DNA of 64,000 nucleotides. Source: Hoplostethus atlanticus (taxonomy: Eukaryota > Chordata > Actinopteri > Trachichthyiformes > Trachichthyidae). Position numbers and translations under genes: made by a program. Location of the stretch: positions 62,001 to 126,000 of the forward strand of contig JAXDDX010000090.1 in assembly GCA_034670405.1 (NCBI GenBank), in the 5' to 3' direction. The first letter of the stretch is position 1. The number at the start of each line of letters is the position of its first letter. The notes below the pieces were generated by a model, which made no database searches, was not told the DNA's origin, and worked only from the letters and a program-made list of their open reading frames with translations. Shown here in pieces: positions 49,320 through 59,744 of this stretch.

Positions 49320-49580
49320 AAGAGGGATGACATGCACTTCACACGTTCATCTGTTTTATTTAACGGCACATGATTAAACATTAAGAACACAAATATAAAA
49401 CAAATCTTTTATGGCTTAAAAATTGAAAAGCGGCTATGGCCATGATTATTGGCACCTTTGTCTAATACTTAGTTGCAGCCTTGGCCAATGATGATGCCTC
49501 CAAATGCTTCTTGTAACCATCAATCAGCTTCCTGCACCTTTCTGCTGGCAGTTTCTCCCACTCTTCCAGTGCTTTGAGTG
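49320..49580 (-). pseudogene. Tc1-like transposase C-terminal fragment
   Basis: Minus-strand translation from 49580 to the stop at 49462 reads ALEEWEKLPAERCRKLIDGY then KKHLEASSLAKAATKY*. This is the end of Tc1-type transposases (WxxLPxxxxxxLIxSMxxR...GGxTKY), close to the family in length but with the usual GG-T changed. Downstream sequence to about 49320 is probably the 3' non-coding end. The catalytic DDE part is missing. Confidence 0.75.
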
Positions 49581-49846
49581 CATAGGCTCATCTGTGGCGC
49601 ACCACCACAATATCTGCACGGCCGCCACAAAATAAAAAGTTGGTCAATGTATAGAAACTGATCTAAATGGATCTCTAAAGCATCAGGTCATGTTCTCCGT
49701 CACTTGTTAACTTTTTCTCCAATATTGAACGTGGGATGTTACCGTCTGTGAATTGACGTTACCTCAGCTGCTAGCGAAGTCTACATAATAAACAAGACAC
49801 TTAATCATACATTGACGAGTGGAACTGCAATGCGGTTTATTAGGAG

Positions 49847-50052
49847 TGAGAACTTAATCTGAACCAACTTCAGGAAATGACCCCAAAACGCAAGGGTTTA
49901 TGGGAATGAGGAGACGGATGTTGACATCTGATAGCCAGCAGTTACTCATGCTTAGAAAGCCTGGCATAACAAAATGAACTGAGGGCAAACCGCAGCCTGG
50001 AGTGATGCTCACATTCAGCTATTTAAGACAGCAGACCGATCCATACTTAATC
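49847..50052 (+). repeat. Interspersed repeat A, copy 2
   Basis: Matches 16863-17070 over about 200 bp. Confidence 0.75.
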
Positions 50053-50059
50053 CACGGCC

Positions 50060-50690
50060 AAAACCAATACAAAAATGAAACAAAAAAAAAATGGGCCAAA
50101 GAAAACCAACCTGTATTCACGCTAATACAATGAACTCTACAACTAACCTTACAAATGCCATTCTGGATGTGGGCGTTCCAACGAGTTAAACACGTTAGTT
50201 TGAGATAATCAGTTGTAGCAATGAGATGTCATCCTGTTCACCTGCTTCTTCTGACATGACATAAATGGCCTCCACTGTTCATTTCACATGACACACTAGC
50301 CAGTTTATAACTATTAGTCGTATTAGTCTAGCGCTCTGCAGCGGTGCCGCCATAACCCTTCCATCTGATGAAAGGATGCGTTTCTGTATGTTGAGCAATG
50401 ACAATGTTTTGTCTGATTTCATCACAGCATGGGATTTGATTCCCTAGCATCCTTCATCGCCACCTCCACCCATACTGTGCTGCTGTGCGTCTGCCTTCGG
50501 TGGTGGAGTCTCTGAGAAGCTTCAGTGATCTGGTAGGCAGATCTGGACCTCTCAACACCCACACACTAAAAATAGCAGCAGCAGCAGCCGCAGCAGCATG
50601 TTGACATACTGGAGAGAGCCAGCTTCCCAATAGCAGCTCTGGGAACCAGGAGAGTTTGCCCTGTAGCATTACAAAAAGGGTGTGTGCGCA
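50060..50690. other. No recognisable feature
   Basis: Contains a short (CAG)n-like run at 50574-50600, otherwise unremarkable. Confidence 0.35.
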
Positions 50691-50699
50691 TGCATGTAT

Positions 50700-50960
50700 G
50701 TGTATATGTGTGTGTGTGTGTTCTGGTATTTATCACATTATGGGGACAACGCTCTGTTTACACAGTCACGTCCTGGGGACCTATAACAGTATGGGGACAA
50801 AAAATCAGGTCCCAAAAAGGGAAACCTTTCAAATGAATGCAGGAGTCATTCTGAAGGTGCTTAGCTTTGGCCCAAAATACATGTTCACCAGTCAGTGTGT
50901 GTGTGTGAAGAGTGCTCAGTTTCGCCCCCTATAGTATCCAGCTGGTATTGCACTTCCTGC
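50700..50960 (+). repeat. GGGGACA-type fish interspersed repeat
   Basis: Phrases CACATTATGGGGACAACGCTC, GTCCTGGGGACCTATAACAG and ATGGGGACAAAAAATCAGGTCC occur in this order in repeats seen in many teleost introns. I cannot give the family. Confidence 0.5.
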
Positions 50961-51084
50961 TCCACACACACACACCTTCCAAATATGGTTAGGACCGCCC
51001 ACTTCCTGGTCCTCATTAAGAAGGTTTTCAGGAGCAAAGGACATTTTCAGTGTTAAAGGTGGCAATTGACAGGATGGCCAAGGG

Positions 51085-51745
51085 AGAAGTTTATTTAAGA
51101 TAAGACAAGATAGGATAAACCGTTATTGATCCCCAGCGGGGAAATTTGGTTGTTGCAGCAGCACAAGGATAACAATAAGTACAGATAAGTATAGAAAGTA
51201 AAAGAAATAAATAATATGAGATAAAACTAAAATAAGTCTAAGATCTAAGATCTTCAGGAGCCTGTTGCACATACTGAAGGATCTGAGTCTCCTCAGGAAG
51301 AACAGTCTGCTCTGTGCCTTCCTGAATAGGGCGTCGGTGTTATGAGACCAGTCCAGTTTTTTATTGATTTGGACCCCAATGTACTTGTATGAGTCCACCC
51401 TCTCCACTTCCTGGATGATAACCGGGATAGGTAGTCCACCTCCAGCTCTTTGGTCTTGCTGATATTGAGCTTCAGATGATTGTTGATGCACCATGTGACG
51501 AAGCTCTCTATCAGTCCTCTGTACTCCTCGTTGTCCATGTCGATGCATCCAACAATGGAGGAGTCATCTGAAAACTTTTGGAGGTGGCAGGAACCAGAGT
51601 TGAAGAAGACTTCTGAGTTGTAAATAGTGAAGCTTATCACAACCTCAGAGGCACTGCCATCCACTCTGACAGATTTGCTGGAGATATCAGCTAAAGAGCT
51701 AAGAACTTGTGCAGAGGAGCAAAGTAAACCACAAGGTAAGCACAT
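51085..51745 (-). pseudogene. Degenerate L2-like LINE, 3' end of reverse transcriptase
   Basis: Reading from 51745 down, shifting frames give KFSDDSSIVGCI (from the FADDT active-site block), FVTWCINNHLKLNISKTKEL, then VERVDSYKYIGVQINKKLDWS and FRKAQSRLFFLRRLRSF, the post-catalytic part of L2/CR1-like reverse transcriptases. The same blocks exist in the intact LINE at 54-57 kb, but the sequence differs enough to be another family. The 3' end runs through CCCCGCTGGGGATCAATAAC into short ATCTT-type repeats, a usual LINE 3' tail. It has several frameshifts and is 5'-truncated. Confidence 0.8.
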
Positions 51746-51749
51746 TTGT

Positions 51750-51812
51750 ATAATAACTGGTAGATAACAAGCTAATTAGCTCTAATTAACTACAGAGGAA
51801 AAGTGTAACTAG
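51750..51812. other. Spacer between two LINEs
   Basis: Unique-looking sequence of about 60 bp with no feature. Confidence 0.4.
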
Positions 51813-51999
51813 AGATTTCAAGATTTCAAGAACTTTATTTGTCACATACACACACGGGGTGTGTAGTGAAATGAAAAGTGGTAATGCTCACAGGAATGTG
51901 CAAAAGGGCAACAGTACACAGTATTTACAATAAAAAAACAACACAATATTTACAGTATTACAGTAAGAGCTCTTATATAAAAAAAACAACACAATATAT
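51813..51999 (-). mobile_element. Distal 3' UTR and end of the intact L2-type LINE
   Basis: On the minus strand this reads CATTTCACTACACACCCCGTG, TGTGTATGTGACAAATAAAG and TTCTTGAAATCTTGAAATCT, the characteristic 3' end of teleost L2 elements with a terminal short tandem repeat. It lies in the same orientation as the LINE body, from which it is separated by the LTR-like insertion. Confidence 0.8.
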
Positions 52000-54171
52000 T
52001 GTCAAGTAAGTTGAAGATCAGAGGTTAAGAAAGAAAGGTCAGACACCTAGAATAGACCAAAAATGTGTAACACTTATCCAATCCAGCAGAGGGAGCAATA
52101 CTTAAGAGACTCAGTTAAAGCTAAGAATGCTATTGTGTAATCAGCTAAAGCTAAAAGCTAGAAAATGTTGAAGCTAGAAAGGCAGGAGTAATCATTTAGG
52201 CCCAGAGGAGTCTGCAGAGCCTGCAGCTAGGAAAAGGAAGTTAAGAAATCATTAAACAAAGAAACTAAAGTGATTCATAAGCATTATTGTGTTGAATGGA
52301 GCCAGGCCGAGAGTAAAAGAGGAAGGGTGTATATCTCTGCAGAGCCTAGAAAAGAATAGACTGTTGAAAATGTATTAACCAATGATTGGTATGTGTGTAC
52401 AAAATGAGAGAAACTTGTGTGTTATATTAATATCAATTTAGGATTAATATTGTTAAGAAGCTATGTGAATATTAGCTAGGGATCAAGGTTGATTCAAAGT
52501 ATGTATTCTATGTGAGGGATAGGAAACATGACTGTAAATATGACTGCTGCTAAGACAGGGAACAATGTACAATAACCTGTGGTAGTTAGGTCAAGGCCAG
52601 AGTAAAGCGGACTTAGAGAAGTGCCGCCGGTCACTATTGCAAACGGAGGCCCGAGAGCAAGACAGCCTGGGACAAGGAGGTGAAGCAATAGAAATAACTG
52701 ATGATTAATAAGATGTTGTAACTAATCAAATGATGTAAGAGTAAAGGAACACAGAGAGATGGGAGAGGCCAGGTCCATCTGAGGACCGAGGATAATGACA
52801 TGGTAATTTATGGCCGTAGGCGAGGTATAAGACTATTAGAGACTAAGGAAACGGGGCTATTCAGGGTTGCTTGACTGTCTCTGAATATGCCTGGTTGATC
52901 CTACTTCATGCAAACCCTTAACACGAGAAGAGAAGAGAGCAACTTCGGAGCAGGAAAATACTAAGAAGAATCTCCACCGTCCGTGGATGGGATTTGGACT
53001 CAGAGTATTTTCTGCACTCCGGAGTGAAAGACTTTGAAGAATATCTGCAGTTTCCGAACTGAACTTTGTGCATTGAAGACAAAACCAACCGATTGAAGGA
53101 TCAACCAACTACCAAGACTGCAAGATAGAAATTCAACTTCTTTGTCTCCCTCGCTCACTCTGCCGGCCCGCTGTCGCAATACCAACAGGAATTGAGAGTC
53201 GCTCTTCCTTATCTGAGCTCGTACCCAGACGAGATCTACACTGAGTTCGTACCCAGACGAAACCATCACTGAATTACAGCGGCAACAGCAGGAGAGGAAC
53301 AAGGTCTGATCCGCCAGGTTTCTCCCTCTCTCGTTCCAAAATTATATGATTAGAATTATCTTACCACAGCAGGGTAATTAATCCTTCTTTATTAATATTT
53401 TATTATTATTTCTTTATTATTATCCTTATTGTTAAAAATCGATTGCTGTAGAACTTTATACTGGTTGAATCTCCCACCTCCGGGGAAGCGTATCTGTAGG
53501 ACCTACTGCCTAAGGCCGCGGTGTATGAGGCCTGGGAGAGGTTCGAGGTATATGGTACGGTAGAACCAACCCGGAGCGGCGGTGTATGATGCACCGGGGA
53601 GGTTCGAGGTATAGAGTTCAAGATTATTGTTTAAATCTGATAACGCTGTATGGTATGCCCTTGCTAAAGCATTTAATAAATATTATAACCAATTCAAGAA
53701 AGTAGTGGACATCGAATGATTGAATTCTTCCAAGGTAGTAAAAGGTTAGGTATTTAGGTGTGTATAATAACTAAAAGGTTCTTATAGGTTTCTCTAGCCA
53801 ATTAAATCAAACAGTACCCTTGGGGCTTATTATCCAAGCCGCTAAAACTAACCTGGCACGTAACAAGTGCACTGATCATAGGGGAGAGCTGCCGTTAACG
53901 GACGTGGCCGATAGCGTCGCTGGGCTCTAGTGCTGTTTAGCCCGGCAGCGACATCGGATTGAGAAGGGTAAGACGTCCGGACGAAGGCAGTCAGAAGCCA
54001 GGCGAATCTCCTCGCCACCAGCTTAGATAGTTAGACTTAACCTAACCGGGTAATACCCACTAGGCTTAGGCTTCTAACTCGGACCCTTTAAACGGAGAGC
54101 TGGCACCAAGTGAGACACCTCTGTCTGACCGATAAGAGGCTGACCTCGCTTCGGGGATCTAACACGTGACA
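52000..54171 (+). mobile_element. Solo-LTR-like insertion splitting the LINE 3' UTR
   Basis: About 2.2 kb of sequence unrelated to the LINE, beginning TGTCA and ending TGACA, the TG...CA form with matching inverted ends usual for LTRs. In plus sense a TATA-like box (GTATAAGAC, about 52825) precedes an AATAAA signal (53675-53680), giving a U3-R-U5 order. No gag, pol or env sequence is present, so it would be a solo LTR. A clean 4-6 bp target duplication is not visible. Instead ACAGTAAGAGC occurs at 51960 and 54171, near both ends, so the exact borders are uncertain. Retroviral origin is an inference from structure, not from similarity. Confidence 0.5.
53518..53615. repeat. 61-bp tandem duplication inside the LTR-like segment
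   Basis: GCGGTGTATGA followed by GAGGTTCGAGGTATA occurs at 53518 and again at 53579, an offset of 61 bp. The copies differ by a few substitutions and a small gap. Confidence 0.8.
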
Positions 54172-57100
54172 CAGTAAGAGCATGAAAATATAGTAGGAAG
54201 GGAAATCGTATGAATGTAATATACTATAAATTATGTGTAGTCATTACCTAAGTGTGTGTGTGTGTGAGTGTGTGTGTGCATAAGAGGGGCAGTGTGTGTG
54301 TCTTGGTGGGGGCCCTGGTGAGGATAGAGTTCACAGTCCTGATGACCTGAGGAAAGAAACTCCGTCTCAGTCTCTCTGTTTTGGCAGCATGACTACGGAG
54401 GCGCTTGCCTGACCGCAGCAGCTGAAACAGTCCGTTGTTGGGGTGGTGAGGATCCTTCATGATCCTGCAGGCTCTGGTTCTGCACCTCCTGGTGTACAAG
54501 TCCTGCAGGGTGGGGAGTGTAGTTCCAATAGTGCGCTCAGCCGAACGCACTACTCTCTGCAGAGCCTTCCTGTCCTGAGCGGAGCTGTTGCCAAACCAGG
54601 CAGTGATGCTTCCTGTCAGGATACTCTCCACAGCTCCAGAGTAGAAGGACTGAAGGATCCTCCGGGAGACTTTGAATTTCCTCAGCTGCCTGAGGTGGTA
54701 AAGGCGCTGCCTCGCCTTTCTCACCAGAGTGTCAGTGTGTGTGGACCATGTCAGATCTTCGGTGATGTTGACTCCCAGGTATTTATACCTGCTCACCCTC
54801 TCCACAGTATTCCCATTAATCCCCAGTGGTGAGTACGTCCTCTGTTGTTGTGTCCTCCTAAAGTCCACAATCAGCTCCTTAGTTTTGGTGACATTCAAGA
54901 GGAGGCTGTTGTTCTGGCCCCAGAGTGACAGATCAGCAACTTCCTCCAGGTAGGCCTTCTCGTCGTTGTTGGAGATCAGGCCCACCACCACTGTGTCATC
55001 CGCAAACTTGATGATGGAGTTGGAGCTGAACCTGGCCACACAGTCATGTGTGTACAGGGAGTACAGTAGGGGGCTGAGGACGCAACCCTGGGGGGATCTT
55101 ATGTTCAGGGTGAGGGGGTTGGAGGTGTGTCTGCCCACCCTGACCACCTGGGGCCTGGTGGTCAGGAAGTCCAGGATCCAGGCACACAGGGGGGTGTTCA
55201 GTCCCAGCTCAATCAACTTGCCAGCCAGTCTGGTGGGGACTATGGTGTTGAAAGCTGAACTATAATCAATGAACAGCAGTCTCACATAGCCCCCCTTCCG
55301 GCTGTCCAGATGAGAGAGTGTGGTGTGCAGTACCTGGGAGACAGCATCATCCGTGGATCTGTTTGGACGATAAGCAAACTGCAGCGGGTCCATGGAGCAA
55401 GGGAGGAAGGCGCAGATGTAATCCTTAATCAGCCTCTCAAAGCATTTCATGACCACCGAGGTGAGGGCCACCGGTCGATAATCATTTAGGCATGCTGGAG
55501 AAGCATTCTTGGGCACAGGGACAATAGTGGATCTCTTGAAGCAGGCGGGGACCACAGACTCAGCCAGGGAGATGTTGAATATAGTGGTGAACACTGGAGC
55601 TAGCTGATTAGCACAGGTCTTCAGTACTCGCCCAGATATGCCATCTGGACCAGCAGCTTTCCTGGTGTTCACCCTCGTCAGAGCCCTCCTCACACTGTGC
55701 TCGGTCACAGAGAGCGTGTGTTCATCCCCAGTGGTAGAACTCACTTCGGCTACGCTAACAGTGTTGTTGTTAGCCGGCGAGCTAGCACTGTTGTTGCTAG
55801 CCTCAAACCGTGCATAGAATGAGTTCAGGTCGTCCGCTAGGGATGCGTCGGCACTCACAATTGCGGGGGGTCTGCCCTGGTAGTCTGTTATAGTCCGTAG
55901 CCCCTGCCATAGGCGTCTGGTGTCGCGCTGCTCCATCTGCGACTCCACTCTGTCTCTGTACCTCCTCTTGGCCTCCTTCACCGCCCTTCTCAGTCCATAG
56001 GACGCTGCCTTGTGCTCGTCCATGTTGCCGGATACAAGACCGGAGTTATAGGCAGCAGTGCGGGTGTTCAAAGCATCGCGGATGGATCTATCGACCCACG
56101 GTTTTTGGTTAGGAAAGGACCTAACTTTTACCGTGGGGACGATGGTGTCCGCTAGCGTTGCTATGAAGCTCGTTACTACTTCCGTAAACTCGCTGACGTC
56201 CCTGGAACTGGATTGGAACATGTCCCAGTCGACGTCACACAGAGCGTCCTGTAGCTCAGCCTCTGATTGGTCAGACCACCGCTTTACGTCCCTCGTCACT
56301 ACCGCTTCCCGTGCTATCCTTTGTTTATACTCCGGTAGCAGGAAAATGGCGGCATGGTCTGATTTGCCGAACGGAGGGAGAGAAACAGCCTTGTAGCCTC
56401 TCTTGAACAGCGTATAGCAGTGGTCCAACGTTCTTTCCCCTCTGGTAGCACACGTAATATGCTGATGAAAGTTCGGCATGACTTTCTTTAGGTTCGCCCT
56501 ATTAAAGTCCCCAGCCACCACCATAGCCGCATCGGGATGCTTGTTCTGATGCCGACATAACACATCCTGTAGGTCCGATAGTGCTACGTCGGTGTCCGCT
56601 TGTGGTGGTATGTAGACGGCTGTGGTGATGACCGAGCTGAACTCCCGGGGAAGGTAGAATGGACGGCATGAGATCGTCAGATGTTCCAGGTTCGACGAGC
56701 AGGAACGAGAAAGAGTCTTAATGTCCTTGGGGTTGCACCACTTGTTGTTGGTCATGAAGCAAACCCCTCCACCCTTAGATTTGCCAGACTCTTCCGTTCT
56801 ATCCGCACGGAAAACAGAGAAGGACTCGGTTGGGCATATGGCTCGATCCGGCACCAGCGGGGTCAGCCATGTTTCCGTCAGACAAAAGACGTTACAATCC
56901 CTCATGTCCCGTTGGAATCTAATCCTCGCCCTAACATCATCCAACTTATTTTCCAGAGACTGGACGTTAGCAAGAAGGATGCTGGGCAGAGGTGGACGGT
57001 GGGCTTGAACTCTCAGTCTGTTCCGAATTCCGCTCCGTTTTCCCCGATGTTTTCTCCTTCGTCTCCTCGTAGATGCGTCTCCACTGCTGTTGTTGTGGCT

Positions 57101-57320
57101 CGCTCGTGCGATCTCTGCCGGCCACGCTGGGTCGAAGGAAAAAGTGGACAAAAACCTTTGTTTTGCGCAAAAGTTTATGTCCAAAAGTGTGCTGCGTTCG
57201 TATGATGTTAGTGCCGATGTGTTTGTTCAAAAAAAGATAAAAACAAACACAAAAACTAAAAAAACGCACAATCTCCGCAGAGCTACCACGACGGCGACTA
57301 GACACGGCTGCGCCATCTTA
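54172..57320 (-). mobile_element. Near full-length L2-type non-LTR retrotransposon
   Basis: The body runs on the minus strand from a 5' end at about 57320 (AAGATGGCGCAGCCGTG, the AAGATGGC start shared by many LINE promoters and YY1 sites) through a ~135-nt leader, the intact ORF, and a 3' UTR. The UTR continues at 51999-51813 after the inserted LTR-like segment. I found no matching target-site duplication. Confidence 0.85.
54248..57184 (-). CDS. L2-type LINE polyprotein: endonuclease and reverse transcriptase
   Basis: An uninterrupted 978-codon frame. Residues 1-65 are basic (RRRRRKHRGKR). Residues 67-285 form an AP-type endonuclease with LTETW (102-106), GDFN (225-228) and SDHAAI (275-280), the catalytic Glu, Asp/Asn and Asp-His positions. 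Residues about 505-800 are the reverse transcriptase: AAGPDGI (510-516), LNDYRPVALTS (567-577), LLFIDYSSAFN (636-646), SPQGCVLSPLLY (697-708) and the active-site FADDT (727-731). After it come LNVTKTKELIVDF and the C-terminal YKYLGVNI region. The frame ends in CA-repeat-coded residues (LCTHTLTHTHT) at the 3' end. Its role is target-primed reverse transcription of its own RNA. Because no stop or frameshift is present, this copy is young. No separate ORF1 is visible. Confidence 0.95.
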   Translation of the reverse strand: MDINFCAKQRFLSTFSFDPAWPAEIARASHNNSSGDASTRRRRRKHRGKRSGIRNRLRVQAHRPPLPSILLANVQSLENKLDDVRARIRFQRDMRDCNVFCLTETWLTPLVPDRAICPTESFSVFRADRTEESGKSKGGGVCFMTNNKWCNPKDIKTLSRSCSSNLEHLTISCRPFYLPREFSSVITTAVYIPPQADTDVALSDLQDVLCRHQNKHPDAAMVVAGDFNRANLKKVMPNFHQHITCATRGERTLDHCYTLFKRGYKAVSLPPFGKSDHAAIFLLPEYKQRIAREAVVTRDVKRWSDQSEAELQDALCDVDWDMFQSSSRDVSEFTEVVTSFIATLADTIVPTVKVRSFPNQKPWVDRSIRDALNTRTAAYNSGLVSGNMDEHKAASYGLRRAVKEAKRRYRDRVESQMEQRDTRRLWQGLRTITDYQGRPPAIVSADASLADDLNSFYARFEASNNSASSPANNNTVSVAEVSSTTGDEHTLSVTEHSVRRALTRVNTRKAAGPDGISGRVLKTCANQLAPVFTTIFNISLAESVVPACFKRSTIVPVPKNASPACLNDYRPVALTSVVMKCFERLIKDYICAFLPCSMDPLQFAYRPNRSTDDAVSQVLHTTLSHLDSRKGGYVRLLFIDYSSAFNTIVPTRLAGKLIELGLNTPLCAWILDFLTTRPQVVRVGRHTSNPLTLNIRSPQGCVLSPLLYSLYTHDCVARFSSNSIIKFADDTVVVGLISNNDEKAYLEEVADLSLWGQNNSLLLNVTKTKELIVDFRRTQQQRTYSPLGINGNTVERVSRYKYLGVNITEDLTWSTHTDTLVRKARQRLYHLRQLRKFKVSRRILQSFYSGAVESILTGSITAWFGNSSAQDRKALQRVVRSAERTIGTTLPTLQDLYTRRCRTRACRIMKDPHHPNNGLFQLLRSGKRLRSHAAKTERLRRSFFPQVIRTVNSILTRAPTKTHTLPLLCTHTLTHTHT

Positions 57321-57830
57321 AATATCCCAATCAATAGCAAATCAACAATGTTTTACCAACAATGTTTTAATGTTCGAGTGTTAGTTCCATTGTCATGGAT
57401 TTCCGTGCATGTGAAGGAGTTTATGGCCTCAGACACACAAAAATACAGCTAGGGAATATTGTTTGGATCACTGCTGCTCAAACGTAACCCTATTGATAAC
57501 TCTTGGAGGGGATGTGGTAAAATTGATCATGTTAATGATAGCCTTGCTTTCTTTTTTTTCTGCTATGATGACTTTAGGATCAATATTTGTAGTGAAGGCA
57601 ACTCAGTTGAATTTTTTTTATAGAACACATTTTAAAAAACAAAAGGCTTTGTGTTTTACAAAGAATGTAAAATACAATTTAATAAAATAAAACAAAAACA
57701 TTGTAAAACTGTAACAGACAGAATTCTAAAATTACTAGTTCTAATAATTGTCAGCCGTTGTCAGATTGAAATAACTCTGTACCCTGATACAAATTTTACA
57801 CTGAAATAAGCAAAGCTTTGCCTGTGTGTA
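57321..57830. other. AT-rich flank of the LINE
   Basis: No coding motif or repeat recognised. Confidence 0.4.
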
Positions 57831-57834
57831 ACTG

Positions 57835-57990
57835 TGGCTTCCGCTGGCAGGCTTTTATTGTGAAATCGCGCAGGAAATCGACTATGTTCAACCGTAGATT
57901 AACTGTTAAATGCCGTTCCTTCGCCACATGGAAAGAAATCGATGGAAATCGAACGCAGTGCAGAAATCAGCGGAGGGAGTGGTGTGTTCA
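57835..57990 (+). pseudogene. Possible first exon (non-coding) of the 60.4 kb gene relic
   Basis: This segment is less AT-rich than its surroundings and ends at a good donor, TTCA|GTAAGT (GT at 57991). It shows no clear coding frame. Linking it to the downstream exon-like pieces is speculative and based only on order and strand. Confidence 0.2.
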
Positions 57991-58289
57991 GTAAGTGCTC
58001 AGTATTTTCGCGAAATATAACAGATTAAATCCATGTCAGAGTTTTATGTGTTATGAACCAATTTATTCATGAAAACTTTCAGTTTTCTTGTTTAAAGGAT
58101 GCTAGCCAAACGCAGTTGTAGTTAACTAGCTAGCGTTAAGTTAGCTAACGCTAATGTTACCTTGCCAAAGTTAACAGTTAGCTAGCTAACTAAAGCAGGG
58201 TTTTTGGGCACCAGGACGGATTTAGTCAAATTAAAATAAATAAAAGGTTTGTGAGGTGAGGTTGTGTGATAGAGTAAGCTACTGCTTTT

Positions 58290-58582
58290 GGTAAAATATC
58301 ACTCTATTCTGGGACATCCACGTCGTCCCCACAACACACCTTACGTCAGTGTTTAAATAGAAAGTGTGTGTTAAGTATCTGGCAAACTAGAGACAATTGG
58401 TCCCCATGAGGGACCACAAGATGGTGTGTGAAATGTCCCCACACAGCTTGTTTTATTCAATATGTGTGAAAGCAGACTGGAGTTGACGGCGCAGGAAGAA
58501 ACATTGTAGTTGAGTTTGATGTTTTTTCTCTCAAGTCTAGTGTCTGTTGGCATGCATTTAAATTTAGAGATGTGTCCTTAAG
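58290..58582 (+). repeat. Duplicated block, copy 1
   Basis: Nearly identical to 59011-59297. It runs from GTAAAATATCACTCTATTCT to GATGTGTCCTTAAG. The two copies differ by one 6-base gap near GGCAAACTAGAGAC and a few substitutions. It includes the inverted pair GGTCCCCATGAGGGACC. Confidence 0.95.
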
Positions 58583-58678
58583 AAAATATATTAGTCTAAC
58601 TAAATATTATGCAGTGTTTACATCAAATTGACCAAGTGTTTTTTCAAATTTTGAAATGTTTTTATTGTGAAATATTTG

Positions 58679-58790
58679 CAGATGACCACATATGCGCCAC
58701 ATGTCAATCCTGTGAAAGGCTCCCATCCTGCTCTCCCTTCAGAGACACAGATGGATGAAGCTCCTTGTCCACAGAAGACTAATCAACAAG
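58679..58790 (+). pseudogene. Possible exon between the duplicated blocks
   Basis: Follows an acceptor (AAATATTTGCAG) and has an open frame from ATG 58681 reading MTTYAPHVNPVKGSHPALPS then ETQMDEAPCPQKTNQQ up to a weak donor (CAA|GTACAT). There is no recognisable domain. It may be an exon of the gene whose last exon is at 60441-60655. Confidence 0.25.
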
Positions 58791-59010
58791 TACATTCATG
58801 TTTAGCACTTTAGCTTCACTTCTAGTCTTTCTGAGTCACCTTTTGCTGTTTTAGTTATCTTTTAAGAAGGTGAATAAACAAAGTAAGTTTATTATGATGG
58901 TAATCTATTGTGAATCAGGACTGCCAAACAGTTTTATGAAATGCACCCAGAAGGCTAATGATAATGGGATATTTAGGACAGATTTTAACATTTATAGGGA
59001 TTTTCCTTCT

Positions 59011-59297
59011 GGTAAAATATCACTCTATTCTGGGACATCCACGTCGTCCCCACAACACACCTTACGTCAGTGTTTAAATAGAAAGTGTGTGTTAAGTATC
59101 TGGCAAGACAATTGGTCCCCATGAGGGACCACAAGATGGTGTGTGAAATGTCCCCACACAGCTTGTTTTATTCAATATGTGTGAAAGCAGACTGCGGTTG
59201 ACGGAGCAGGAAGAAACATTGTAGTTGAGTTTGATGTTTTTTCTCTCAAGTCTGGTGTCTATTGGCATGCATTCAAATTTAGAGATGTGTCCTTAAG
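59011..59297 (+). repeat. Duplicated block, copy 2
   Basis: Second copy of 58290-58582, offset by about 721 bp. Confidence 0.95.
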
Positions 59298-59620
59298 GTA
59301 TAGGTAAATAGAAGACTGTCACACTGGGTCTTCCTTTTCTGAAATCAGCAGACAAAAAAGTGTGAGCGGAGGCTTCCTGGCTTTGTTGAACTAGCTTTGC
59401 TGCCAGGAACAGACATTTATTAAATAATACTGATGTTTAAACATAATCTAACTGACTTGCTAAAAAAAAGACAGAGGCAAAGAGAAGAAGAGAGATGCAG
59501 AGATATGGGAAGTGCGTTCCTGCAACAACAAATGACACATTGATTGGGTGTGGTCAGTATTCTTGTAGTACATGTGAAGTGTGTATCTTATTGAAAATGT
59601 TATTTATTTTTTTCATAGAA

Positions 59621-59719
59621 CCATCAGCAGAGGAGACTACAGGGGGGAATGAAATCCCACCAACACCCAAGAGACGCAAACCGCCGAGGATGAGGTATCT
59701 TCTGGAGTCGGTGCTGTGA
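59621..59719 (+). pseudogene. Possible exon or exon fragment
   Basis: After a T-rich acceptor (TTTTTTTCATAG) the frame reads EPSAEETTGGNEIPPTPKRR then KPPRMRYLLESVL and a stop at 59717-59719. A donor-like GAG|GTATCT occurs inside at about 59694. The acidic-then-basic composition fits a linker ahead of the C-terminal domain at 60.4 kb, but the splice phases do not fit simply, so the link is uncertain. Confidence 0.3.
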
Positions 59720-59744
59720 GACCTTCCAAAGGTGAATTTTAACA

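Noticed and set aside
52885..52905. CCTGGTTGATCCT, as at the 5' end of 18S rRNA
   Set aside because: Similarity stops after about 13 bases and no other rRNA sequence follows.
54443..57205. Plus-strand open frames of 74-174 codons
   Set aside because: They are antisense shadows of the intact LINE ORF.
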